DNA of 64,000 nucleotides from Pseudomonas maioricensis (GTDB lineage: Bacteria > Pseudomonadota > Gammaproteobacteria > Pseudomonadales > Pseudomonadaceae). The notes under the pieces were generated by a model that saw only the letters and a list, made by a program, of their open reading frames with translations, had not been told where the DNA came from and did no database searches. The stretch lies in the NCBI RefSeq assembly GCF_022790535.1, contig NZ_LOHG01000011.1, positions 23,179 through 87,178 on the forward strand, read 5' to 3'. Shown piece after piece: positions 25,835-33,902 of the stretch; the first letter of the stretch is position 1; every line of letters begins with the position of its first letter. The position numbers and the translations under genes were made by a program.

Positions 25835-26800
25835 ATGAGCGATATCGAATCGGGCGAGGCTCAAGGCAAATGGCAAGGTCGGCGCTTTCTCAATGACCGC
25901 CTCGACTGGAATCTGCTGCGTACCTATCTGGCGATTGGAGAAGAGCGCAGTATCAGCCGCGCGGCGGCGAGGCTTTTCGTCACGCAATCAGCGGTCAGCC
26001 AGTCACTCAAACGCCTTGAAGAACAGCTCGATTGCGCGTTGATCGTTCGCAAAGGGCCGCGCTTCGACCTGACTCACGCGGGAGAGGAAGTGTTTGGTAT
26101 TGCTCAAGAGATGTACGGCAACGTTTCACGCTTGGGCACGGCCGTTGAAGACGCCGAGGAGGAGGTCGTGGGTAAGGTCCGCGTGCTCTCCATCAGCCAT
26201 GTGCAGTCGCCCCTCTATGATGACTTTCTTGCCGACTTTCATTTGCTGCATCCGCGCGTTGAACTTGAACTGGAGGTCATGCGCAGCTCGGATATTCAGA
26301 GCTCTCTGAACCAGAAAACAGCCAGTCTGGGGATTGGCCTGTGTCGTTTCCCTCAGGCGAAACTGGAGCGTGTGCTGTTGATGCGCCAGCGCTATGCGTT
26401 TTTCTGCGGCAAGCGACATCGGCTGTTCGGCAAACGCGGGTTGGCGCTCGATGCATTGCAGGGTGAGAACTTTGTCAGCTTCACCAGCGACCAGCTCGGA
26501 GGCAATCTTTCGCCCTTGACCGTGTTCCGTGATCAGCAGGGCTTCACCGGGAAAATCGTTGCTTCATCGCCCAGTTTCGAAGAGATCCGCCGATTGATCA
26601 TCGCCGGTTACGGTATTGGTTGTTTGCCAGAACACTTGGTGGACAACGATTTGCACAACGGTCTGATCTGGCGTTTGCCACCGGCGGAGGGTGTGGTGGA
26701 TGTCGACATGTTCCTGATGTGGAACCGCGACCAACGCATGAACCGCGCCGAGACGGTTTTTCTTGAGTCGTTTCGGCGAGTCATCGAAGAGGCGGTTTAA
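25835..26800 (+). CDS. LysR-family transcriptional regulator
   Basis: A 321-residue regulator with a longer N-terminal lead (about 25 residues) before the HTH (SRAAARLFVTQSAVSQSLKR, about 38-57). The start is ATG 25835. An upstream in-frame start at 25787 would run through the operator palindrome and is rejected. Divergent from the MHS-aldolase-dehydrogenase-amidohydrolase operon, its probable target. It ends 6 bp from the convergent kdgR gene. Confidence 0.9.
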   Translation: MSDIESGEAQGKWQGRRFLNDRLDWNLLRTYLAIGEERSISRAAARLFVTQSAVSQSLKRLEEQLDCALIVRKGPRFDLTHAGEEVFGIAQEMYGNVSRLGTAVEDAEEEVVGKVRVLSISHVQSPLYDDFLADFHLLHPRVELELEVMRSSDIQSSLNQKTASLGIGLCRFPQAKLERVLLMRQRYAFFCGKRHRLFGKRGLALDALQGENFVSFTSDQLGGNLSPLTVFRDQQGFTGKIVASSPSFEEIRRLIIAGYGIGCLPEHLVDNDLHNGLIWRLPPAEGVVDVDMFLMWNRDQRMNRAETVFLESFRRVIEEAV

Positions 26801-26806
26801 TCACGA

Positions 26807-27589
26807 TTATTGGGCGTGCCAGCCCAATTGCCTGGAAATACGCTGGGTGGCTGCCACGAGCTGCTTGACGTAATCCTGCTTGAGTTCTTCGCGAAAGCGG
26901 AAGCAGGGGAATGACACGCTCATCCCGCCGATCACATGGCCAAAACGGTCGCGGATCGGCGCCGCCAGGCAGCGCATATTGTCTTCGAACTCCTCATGGT
27001 CTTCGGCGTAGCCCTGTTCGCGAACCACTTGAAGCTCTTGCAAATAAGCGTCGACCGTCGTCAAGGTATTGGCCGTGCGGCGTTCGAAACTTTCCTCCTG
27101 CAAGTGCGCCAGCAACTCAGGCTGCTCCAGCCAGGCCATCAACACTTTACCGATCCCGGTGCAATACAGCGGTGCGCGTCGACCGATGCGCGAGTACATG
27201 CGCAGGTTGTATTTGGAATCGATCTTGTGCACGTAAACGATGCTGCCTTCGTCAAGAATCCCCAAATGCACGGTCTCGCCGGTCAGCTCGTTGATACGGC
27301 GCATACCCGGTTCAGCCTCGCGGACGATGTCCAGATGGGGCAGGGCTTGTGCTCCCAGTTCAAACAGCCGAACGCTGAGCCGGTAGCGGTCTTCGGCATC
27401 CTGAACCACATAACCGCGGGCCTTGAGTGACTGCAAAAATCGGTAAACCGTGCTTTTGGACATATCCAGTTTCTGCGCGATTTCCGATACGCCGCTTTCC
27501 TCGGGATGTTCTGCCAATGCCTCTAGTACCGCCATGGTCCGGCCTACTGCGGAGACCAGTTCATTGTTCTGGAGAGTGCTGTTGTCCAT
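26807..27589 (-). CDS. kdgR: IclR-family regulator KdgR
   Basis: A 260-residue IclR-type regulator very similar in pattern to E. coli KdgR: MSKSTVYRFLQSLKARGYV in the winged helix, and the effector-domain blocks TGETVHLGILDEGSIVYVHK and NLRMYSRIGRRAPLYCTGIG. KdgR represses KDG/hexuronate catabolic genes and is released by 2-keto-3-deoxygluconate. The start at 27589 (MDNSTLQ) has a close GGAGCC. It is divergent from kdgK with two KdgR-box-like sites between, which supports both name and autoregulation. Confidence 0.88.
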   Translation of the reverse strand: MDNSTLQNNELVSAVGRTMAVLEALAEHPEESGVSEIAQKLDMSKSTVYRFLQSLKARGYVVQDAEDRYRLSVRLFELGAQALPHLDIVREAEPGMRRINELTGETVHLGILDEGSIVYVHKIDSKYNLRMYSRIGRRAPLYCTGIGKVLMAWLEQPELLAHLQEESFERRTANTLTTVDAYLQELQVVREQGYAEDHEEFEDNMRCLAAPIRDRFGHVIGGMSVSFPCFRFREELKQDYVKQLVAATQRISRQLGWHAQ

Positions 27590-27634
27590 GAAGGCTCCAA
27601 CGGGAACGGAAAACCCAAGGATATACGCTTGCGG

Positions 27635-27653
27635 ATCAAAACGCTGTTTCATT
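27635..27653. promoter_or_regulatory. KdgR-box-like operator A
   Basis: On the reverse strand the site reads AATGAAACAGCGTTTTGAT, matching 17 of 19 positions of the enterobacterial KdgR box pattern AATRAAAYRNYRTTTYATT as I recall it. It lies 46 bp upstream of the kdgR start codon. Confidence 0.65.
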
Positions 27654-27701
27654 TTGCTTGACGAGCTGGAAATTCTGATCAAAACTCCGTCGCAAGTTGC
27701 A

Positions 27702-27720
27702 AATGAAACGCCGTTTTAAA
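27702..27720. promoter_or_regulatory. KdgR-box-like operator B
   Basis: AATGAAACGCCGTTTTAAA on the forward strand matches 17 of 19 positions of the same pattern and is an inverted near-copy of site A. It ends 16 bp before the kdgK start, where a bound repressor would block transcription. Confidence 0.65.
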
Positions 27721-27736
27721 AATAATAAGGCGCGTA

Positions 27737-28747
27737 ATGATGAATGTGATTTCAAGACAACCGCCGCAATCCGTTTCACACGAACCCGTCAAGGTCGCCC
27801 TGGTGGGTGAGTGCATGATTGAGATGCGCGCCGAATCAGCCTCGGACTTCAGTCAGACCTTTGGCGGTGACACGCTCAATACCGCTGTCTACCTGGCCCG
27901 GCTGAGTCCAGTCTCACGCATTGCGGTGGAGTACGTGACCGCCATCGGTGCAGACAGCTTCAGCGACGCTATGCGCCAGTTGTGGTGTGACGAGAGAGTT
28001 GGCAACCAGCATGTGCGGGTGATCAAGGATGCATTGCCAGGCTTGTACGTTATCCAGACTGATCCCCGTGGCGAACGGCGCTTTGTCTATTGGCGCAGTC
28101 AGGCTGCAGCGCGGCGCATGTTCGACGGGCCTGAAGCAGATGAAATGCTGCAAGCTCTGGCCAATTACGATGTGCTTTACCTCAGCGGGATCAGCCTGGC
28201 GATCCTCACGCCTCAAGGCCGTGAGCGCCTTCTGCAGGCTGTGGGTCAGGCCCGCGAATCCGGTACTCGGATTGTCTTCGATAACAACTTCCGTCCTCAC
28301 CTGTGGCCCGATGCTGACGCAGCGCGCAAGGCCTACAGCGACATTCTGCGCCTGACCGATCTGGCCCTGATTACCTGGGAAGACGACGAAGCCCTGTTTG
28401 GATATGCCGATGTCGAGGCCTTGTTTCGGGCCTACGCCAGCTTCGGCGTGGGCGAAGTCGTACTCAAACGCGGCGCGGCGTCTTGCCTGATCGACTGCGC
28501 CGGTGACCGCTTTGAGGTACCGGCCGAAGCGGTACACAACATCGTCGACACAACGGCGGCCGGTGATTCCTTCAGCGCTGGTTATCTCTCGTGTCGCCTA
28601 CAAGGTGGCGAGCCGGATCTGGCCGCCCAGTGCGGACATCGCCTGGCCGCTCAAGTCGTCCAGCACCGCGGTGCACTGATCCCCAGCGCCGCGATGCCTT
28701 GCCTGGACATGCCTTCGTTTTCTTTTGCTGCAGAGGCCCGTAACTGA
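27737..28747 (+). CDS. kdgK: 2-keto-3-deoxygluconate kinase (PfkB family)
   Basis: A 336-residue PfkB sugar kinase. VKVALVGECMIEM and FGGDTLNTAVYLARL near the N-terminus and TTAAGDSFSAGYL with catalytic Asp277 near the C-terminus are the KdgK pattern. It phosphorylates KDG to KDPG for the Entner-Doudoroff aldolase. The first gene of the hexuronate operon; two adjacent ATGs (27737, 27740) follow AAGG. Its TGA overlaps the ATG of manD (TGATG). Confidence 0.92.
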   Translation: MMNVISRQPPQSVSHEPVKVALVGECMIEMRAESASDFSQTFGGDTLNTAVYLARLSPVSRIAVEYVTAIGADSFSDAMRQLWCDERVGNQHVRVIKDALPGLYVIQTDPRGERRFVYWRSQAAARRMFDGPEADEMLQALANYDVLYLSGISLAILTPQGRERLLQAVGQARESGTRIVFDNNFRPHLWPDADAARKAYSDILRLTDLALITWEDDEALFGYADVEALFRAYASFGVGEVVLKRGAASCLIDCAGDRFEVPAEAVHNIVDTTAAGDSFSAGYLSCRLQGGEPDLAAQCGHRLAAQVVQHRGALIPSAAMPCLDMPSFSFAAEARN

Positions 28748-29958
28748 TGAAAATTATTGAAGCCCGCGTGATCGTGACCTGCCCGGGTCGTAACCTGATC
28801 ACCCTTAAAATCGTCACGGACGCCGGCATTTACGGCATCGGCGACGCCACCTTGAACGGCCGTGAACTGGCAGTGGTCGCGTACCTTGAAGAGCATGTGC
28901 TGCCCGCGCTGATCGGGCGCGACGCCCATCGCATCGAAGACATCTGGCAATACCTGTATCGCGGGGCTTACTGGCGCCGTGGCCCGGTGACCATGACCGC
29001 GATTGCCGCAGTGGACATCGCACTGTGGGACATCAAGGCCAAGGCCGCCAGTATGCCGCTGTATCAATTGCTGGGCGGCAAAAGCCGCGAGCGGGTGATG
29101 GTTTACGGGCACGCTACGGGTAAAGACATCGAAGGTTGTCTCGACGAAGTCGCCCGCCATGTAGAACTGGGTTACAAAGCCGTGCGCGTGCAATGCGGGA
29201 TTCCCGGCATCGCCACCACCTATGGTGTGGCCAAACGCAGCGGCGAGCGTTATGAACCGGCCGACAGTGATCTGCCTGCCGAGCACATGTGGGACACCGC
29301 CAAGTACCTCAACTACGTGCCCAAGCTGTTTGCGGCCGTTCGCGAGCGCTTTGGTGATGACCTGCACATCCTTCATGACGTCCATCATCGCCTCACGCCT
29401 ATCGAAGCAGGTCGGCTGGGCAAATCCGTCGAGCCCTTCAACCTGTTCTGGCTTGAGGACTGCACCCCGGCTGAAAATCAGGAGGCGTTTCGCCTGATCC
29501 GCCAGCACACCACCACGCCGTTGGCAGTGGGTGAAGTGTTCAACTCGATTCATGACTGCCGCGAGCTGATTCAGGAGCAGTTGATCGACTACATCCGTGC
29601 CACCCTGGTGCATGCAGGTGGCATTACCCATGTGCGACGGATTGCCGATTTTGCGGCGCTGTTTCAGGTGCGCACCGGCTTTCACGGCGCCACCGACCTG
29701 TCGCCAGTGTGCATGGGCGCCGCGCTGCATTTCGATACCTGGGTGCCCAACTTCGGTATTCAGGAACACATGCCCCACGACGAACGCATCGACGAAGTCT
29801 TCCCTCACGCTTATCGCTTTGAAGACGGCCATTTCACCCCTGGCGAAACCCCGGGCCATGGCGTCGACATCGATGAGAACCTCGCTGCGAAATACCCCTA
29901 CAAACGCGCCAGCCTGCCGGTCAACCGCCTGGAAGACGGCACGCTCTGGCATTGGTAA
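28747..29958 (+). CDS. manD: D-mannonate dehydratase, enolase superfamily (ManD/RspA)
   Basis: A 403-residue enolase-superfamily protein of the ManD group, converting D-mannonate to KDG. Metal ligands Asp211 (ILHDVHHRL), Glu237 (LFWLEDCTP) and Glu263 (AVGEVFNS) sit one residue beyond those described for characterised ManD proteins, and His213 is in the expected place. Length (403) is exactly that of the family. It is translationally coupled to kdgK and followed by an RspB-like dehydrogenase, the same pair as E. coli rspAB. Some ManD-group proteins are only weakly active on mannonate, and a UxuA-type enzyme is encoded in the same operon. Confidence 0.92.
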   Translation: MKIIEARVIVTCPGRNLITLKIVTDAGIYGIGDATLNGRELAVVAYLEEHVLPALIGRDAHRIEDIWQYLYRGAYWRRGPVTMTAIAAVDIALWDIKAKAASMPLYQLLGGKSRERVMVYGHATGKDIEGCLDEVARHVELGYKAVRVQCGIPGIATTYGVAKRSGERYEPADSDLPAEHMWDTAKYLNYVPKLFAAVRERFGDDLHILHDVHHRLTPIEAGRLGKSVEPFNLFWLEDCTPAENQEAFRLIRQHTTTPLAVGEVFNSIHDCRELIQEQLIDYIRATLVHAGGITHVRRIADFAALFQVRTGFHGATDLSPVCMGAALHFDTWVPNFGIQEHMPHDERIDEVFPHAYRFEDGHFTPGETPGHGVDIDENLAAKYPYKRASLPVNRLEDGTLWHW

Positions 29959-29985
29959 GACAATCGAATCATCACAACAAAAACA

Positions 29986-30005
29986 TCAGGCGGCGGCCGC
30001 CCTGA
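29986..30005. other. Intercistronic GC hairpin before rspB
   Basis: TCAGGCGGC / GCCGCCCTGA can fold with a single-base bulge immediately before the ACAGGAG ribosome site of rspB. It may modulate translation or mark an mRNA processing point. No T tract follows. Confidence 0.4.
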
Positions 30006-30018
30006 CAGGAGTTACCCG

Positions 30019-31050
30019 ATGAAAGCCTTTCAAGTAAGAGCACCTTTTGAGTTCGGCCTGGCCCACGTCGAGGTGCCGCAAGTCGCACCCGGCGAAGTCA
30101 AGGTGGACGTCGCCTACGCCGGTATCTGCGGCTCGGACATGCACATCATTCACGGTCAGAACGCTTTCGTGCGTTTCCCTCGAGTCACCGGCCACGAGTT
30201 CTCCGGCGTGGTACGCGAAGTGGGCGATGGCGTTGAACACCTCAAGGCGGGCGACCGCGTGTGCATCGATCCGGTGATAAGTTGCGGCACGTGCTACCCG
30301 TGCAGAATCAATCGCCCCAACGTCTGCACAAAACTGCAAGTGATTGGTGTGCACCGTGACGGTGGTTTCAGCGAGCAGGTCTGCGTCCCGGCCAGTAACG
30401 CCCATCGCCTGCCTGACTCGATGTCCCTGAGTCACGCGGCGCTGGTGGAACCTTATTCCATCGCGCTCAATGTGTTGGATCGCATGCACGTTCATCCGGG
30501 CGACAGTCTGTTGATTTACGGCGCTGGCGTGATTGGCCTGACCCTGGTGCAGATGGCCCGGGCACTGGGCTTGACCGACATCACTGTCACCGACGTCATT
30601 GATGCGCGCCTGGAAACCGCCAAAGCCCTGGGCGCCAGTCGCACGCTCAATGGTCAGGATGTCGACGTCGAAGCCACGATGCGCGAGTTGACTCAAGGCG
30701 AAGGCGTGCCGCTGATTGTCGACGCCGCGTGCATTCCGTCCTTGATGCCGCAAATGGTCCGCTTGGCCTCACCAGCAGGACGTATCGGCTTGCTGGGCTT
30801 CAATGCAACGCCGAGTGATCTGGTGCAACTGGAGATGATCAAGAAGGAGTTGACGCTGGTGGGCTCGCGCCTGAACAACCGCAAGTTTCCCAGGGTGATC
30901 GAACTGATCGCCAGCGGCAAATTGCAGGTTCAGGAACTGGTCAGCCATCAAGTGTCTTTCGACGAGATGCCAGCGGCCATCGACCTGATCGAAAACCATC
31001 CTGAACAGACCCGCAAGGTGCTGGTGCAGTTGAGTGAAGCGCGTCACTAG
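30019..31050 (+). CDS. rspB: Zinc-type alcohol dehydrogenase, RspB-like
   Basis: A 343-residue medium-chain dehydrogenase. The catalytic zinc site is GICGSDMH and GHEFSG, the structural zinc site CGTCYPCRINRPNVC, and the nucleotide fold LLIYGAGVIGLTLVQ. The sequence follows E. coli RspB closely (PRVTGHEF, RINRPNVCT, DAACIPS, SRLNNRKFP). Probably oxidises a hexonate or related sugar acid upstream of mannonate, such as L-gulonate (inference). GGAG precedes the ATG. Confidence 0.88.
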   Translation: MKAFQVRAPFEFGLAHVEVPQVAPGEVKVDVAYAGICGSDMHIIHGQNAFVRFPRVTGHEFSGVVREVGDGVEHLKAGDRVCIDPVISCGTCYPCRINRPNVCTKLQVIGVHRDGGFSEQVCVPASNAHRLPDSMSLSHAALVEPYSIALNVLDRMHVHPGDSLLIYGAGVIGLTLVQMARALGLTDITVTDVIDARLETAKALGASRTLNGQDVDVEATMRELTQGEGVPLIVDAACIPSLMPQMVRLASPAGRIGLLGFNATPSDLVQLEMIKKELTLVGSRLNNRKFPRVIELIASGKLQVQELVSHQVSFDEMPAAIDLIENHPEQTRKVLVQLSEARH

Positions 31051-31066
31051 TCCGATATAGATACGA

Positions 31067-31082
31067 GTGCCCCTTTGGGCAC
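31067..31082. other. Intercistronic hairpin GTGCCC-CTTT-GGGCAC
   Basis: A perfect 6-bp stem with a 4-nt loop in the 67-bp gap between rspB and the MFS gene, with no T tract. Likely a processing or partial stop point within the operon. Confidence 0.4.
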
Positions 31083-31117
31083 CCTCACCGAATAAACATA
31101 AAAAGCGGGAGGTTCCA

Positions 31118-32416
31118 ATGTTTGGTCAAGGTCGTACATTAATCATCATCATGCTGTTCCTGGCAGGCGTCATTAACTACCTGGATCGCTCGGCATTGTC
31201 TGTTGCTGCTCCTTTCATCCAGAAGGACTACGGTCTGACGACGGGTGAAATGGGCATGATCTTCAGTAGTTTTTTCGTCGGCTACGCGGCGTTCAACTTC
31301 ATCGGTGGCTGGGCCGCCGACCGCTATGGCGCCAAAACCACGCTGTTGTTGGCGATGGTGCTGTGGTCCCTGTTCAGCGGCCTCACTGTGCTGACCGTAG
31401 GCTTTGCTTCTCTGGTGCTGATCCGCATTCTGTTCGGCATGGGGGAAGGGCCACTGAGCGTCACCACCAGCAAGATGGTCAACAACTGGTACACGCCAAA
31501 ACAGCGGGCTCGGGCGCTGGGTTCGTCGATGTCCGGCACGCCTCTTGGCGGTGCGATCTCCGGGCCTGTCGTGGGCTTTATCGCCATCAGCTACGGCTGG
31601 AAGGTCTCATTCATTATCATCATGATCGTGGGCCTGATCTGGGCTGCGGTCTGGTACAAGTTCGTCAAGGACAAACCTGAAGGCAAGGTTGCCGAGGAAA
31701 TCCAGCGCGCCGAAGGCACGAGCGAAGTGGCTTCGTTGCCGGTGCATCCGCTGCGTTATTACCTTAAACAACCCACTGTGTTGTTCACTTCACTGGCGTT
31801 CTTTTCCTATAACTACACGCTGTTCTTCTTCCTGACCTGGTTCCCAAGCTACCTGACCATGGCTCACGGCTTGAACGTCAAGGACATGAGCATTGCCACC
31901 GTCATTCCGTGGCTGCTGGGTTTCCTGGGTCTGGCGCTGGGCGGTTTCATCTCTGACTTCGTGTTCAAGAAGACCGGGCGGATGATGTTCTCGCGCAAAG
32001 TCGTGCTGGTGACCTGCCTGTTGGCGTGTGCGGCCTGCATTGCGGTAGCGGGGATCGTCAAAACGCTTTATCCGGCGGTCATTCTCGTCGCACTGGCGGT
32101 GTTCTTCCTGTACCTGACCGGCGCCATCTACTGGGCGATCATTCAGGACACCGTGCCTGCTGCCCGGGTTGGTGGCGTCAGCGGCTTCATGCATTTCCTG
32201 GCGAACACCTCGGGCATCATTGGTCCGACCTTGACCGGTTTTCTGGTGCAATTCACCGGTTCGTTTACCAGTGCATTCCTGCTGGCAGGGCTGTTGACCG
32301 TCATCGGCGCGGTCTGTGTGGCGCGCTACGTCAAACCGCTAAGCGCTGCAGACACCGGTGAAGCGGCTGTGCAGGCACCGCAACATGATTCGGCCTTGAG
32401 CCATCCCAGAACATAA
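31118..32416 (+). CDS. MFS hexuronate/sugar-acid transporter (ExuT/GudP type)
   Basis: A 432-residue 12-helix transporter. The start MFGQGRTLIIIMLFLAGVIN and the following YLDRSALSVAAPFIQKDYGL are typical of the glucarate/hexuronate branch of the anion:cation symporters. ATG 31118 follows a strong GGGAGG. Placed within the kdgK-manD-rspB-uxuB-uxuA operon, it most likely imports glucuronate, mannonate or a related acid (inference). Confidence 0.9.
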   Translation: MFGQGRTLIIIMLFLAGVINYLDRSALSVAAPFIQKDYGLTTGEMGMIFSSFFVGYAAFNFIGGWAADRYGAKTTLLLAMVLWSLFSGLTVLTVGFASLVLIRILFGMGEGPLSVTTSKMVNNWYTPKQRARALGSSMSGTPLGGAISGPVVGFIAISYGWKVSFIIIMIVGLIWAAVWYKFVKDKPEGKVAEEIQRAEGTSEVASLPVHPLRYYLKQPTVLFTSLAFFSYNYTLFFFLTWFPSYLTMAHGLNVKDMSIATVIPWLLGFLGLALGGFISDFVFKKTGRMMFSRKVVLVTCLLACAACIAVAGIVKTLYPAVILVALAVFFLYLTGAIYWAIIQDTVPAARVGGVSGFMHFLANTSGIIGPTLTGFLVQFTGSFTSAFLLAGLLTVIGAVCVARYVKPLSAADTGEAAVQAPQHDSALSHPRT

Positions 32417-32427
32417 GGAGTGTGTCG

Positions 32428-33885
32428 ATGCCTATTGTGAACCGCGTGCCCGCTACCGGCACTGCGTCAGCGCCAGAAGCGGTCATTGGAATTGTGCATC
32501 TTGGCCTGGGGGCGTTTCATCGCGCTCATCAGGCGGTCTACCTGCAACGTCACCTCAATCGTCATGGCCAGAGCGACTGGGGGTTGTGCAGCGCCAACCT
32601 GCGCTCCAATCGTGCGGTGGTTGATCTTTTGCGTGAACAGGACTTTCGTTACCACGTTGCCGAGTACAGCGACCGCGAACAGGTGACGCTGCGTGAAATT
32701 GCTGTCCTGCGCGAAGCGTTATATGCGGGTGAGGGCGGTGATGAGCTGGAGTTGCTGTTGCAGCGCATGGCCGCGCCGCAAACGCGGATTGTCACGCTCA
32801 CCGTCACTGAAAAAGGTTATTGCCTGAGCCCATCCACAGGGCAACTACGCCTTGAGGACCCGACGATTGCCCACGACATTGCTCATCCGCAAACGCCACG
32901 TTCGGCACCGGGCATTGTCCTTGAAGCCTTGCGCCGCCGTCGTGCTGCCGGGATTCCGGCGTTCACGGTGCTGTGTTGCGACAACATGCCTGATAACGGC
33001 CAGCGTACCCGGCAGGCAGTACGCGGACTGGCAGCAGAGCTGGACCAGGAACTGGCGCAGTGGATCGATCAGCACGTAGCGTTTCCCAGCTGTATGGTCG
33101 ACCGGATTGTCCCGGCCATGACCGCCGAGTCTTTCAGTCGGCTGGAGCAGCAACTGGACTGCCATGATCCGGCTGCAATTGTGTGTGAAAGCTTTAGCCA
33201 GTGGGTCATTGAGGACAACTTTCCGCTGGGTCGCCCAGACTGGGAAGTGGAAGGCGTGCAGATGGTTGACGACGTGCAGCCCTTCGAAACGATGAAGCTG
33301 CGCATGCTCAACGGCAGCCATTCGCTGTTGGCTTACGTGGGCGTGCTGGCAGGTCATGAAACGGTATTCGAGGCGGTCAGCGACCCGCGCCTGGCGGGAC
33401 TTATCGAGCACTATATGACCCAAGAAGCGGCGCCCACCCTGAACATGCCAGCGGGTATCGACCTTGCACTCTATGCCCGCGATCTTAAAGCGCGCTTTGC
33501 CAATGACAGCCTGCAACATCGGCTGCGACAAATCGCCATGGACGGTTCGCAGAAACTGCCGCAACGCTGGTTGCTCGGTGCACAGCAGTTGCTCGATGAC
33601 GGTCGCGACATTTCCAGCTCCGCGCTGGGCATTGCAGCCTGGATTCGTTACTGCACACAAACGATAACGCAGGTCGTGGACGACCCGTTGAATGCCACCT
33701 TTGCTGATCTGGCGGGACGCTTTGAAGGCGCATCACTGGTGGACGCGTTTCTGGAACTGGATGAAGTCTTCCCGACCGAGCTGTCGAAGCGCGCGGCGTT
33801 TCGCGATGCCGTGCAGCAGGCCTATAGCTCGCTGATTGACGACGGCATAAACAGCGTCTTGCAACGCTTTGCTGCTCATAACTAA
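32428..33885 (+). CDS. uxuB: D-mannonate oxidoreductase / fructuronate reductase (mannitol dehydrogenase family)
   Basis: A 485-residue polyol-specific long-chain dehydrogenase. The N-terminal nucleotide motif is IGIVHLGLGAFHRAHQ and the catalytic block KLRMLNGSH carries Lys290, Asn295 and His298. UxuB reduces D-fructuronate to D-mannonate with NADH. AAGGAG sits seven bases before ATG 32428, which decides the start over the GTG at 32422. The downstream uxuA gene supports UxuB over the related tagaturonate reductase UxaB or a mannitol dehydrogenase. Confidence 0.85.
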   Translation: MPIVNRVPATGTASAPEAVIGIVHLGLGAFHRAHQAVYLQRHLNRHGQSDWGLCSANLRSNRAVVDLLREQDFRYHVAEYSDREQVTLREIAVLREALYAGEGGDELELLLQRMAAPQTRIVTLTVTEKGYCLSPSTGQLRLEDPTIAHDIAHPQTPRSAPGIVLEALRRRRAAGIPAFTVLCCDNMPDNGQRTRQAVRGLAAELDQELAQWIDQHVAFPSCMVDRIVPAMTAESFSRLEQQLDCHDPAAIVCESFSQWVIEDNFPLGRPDWEVEGVQMVDDVQPFETMKLRMLNGSHSLLAYVGVLAGHETVFEAVSDPRLAGLIEHYMTQEAAPTLNMPAGIDLALYARDLKARFANDSLQHRLRQIAMDGSQKLPQRWLLGAQQLLDDGRDISSSALGIAAWIRYCTQTITQVVDDPLNATFADLAGRFEGASLVDAFLELDEVFPTELSKRAAFRDAVQQAYSSLIDDGINSVLQRFAAHN

Positions 33886-33902
33886 CAAGAAAGGAGACGC
33901 AC

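Noticed and set aside
28651..29952. 433-residue open frame on the reverse strand
   Set aside because: It is a shadow of manD, whose forward frame has all enolase-family motifs and start/stop coupling with neighbours. The reverse frame has no recognisable domain or ribosome site.
32845..33660. 271-residue reverse open frame
   Set aside because: Antisense to uxuB, which has the catalytic Lys290/Asn295/His298 set. No features of its own.
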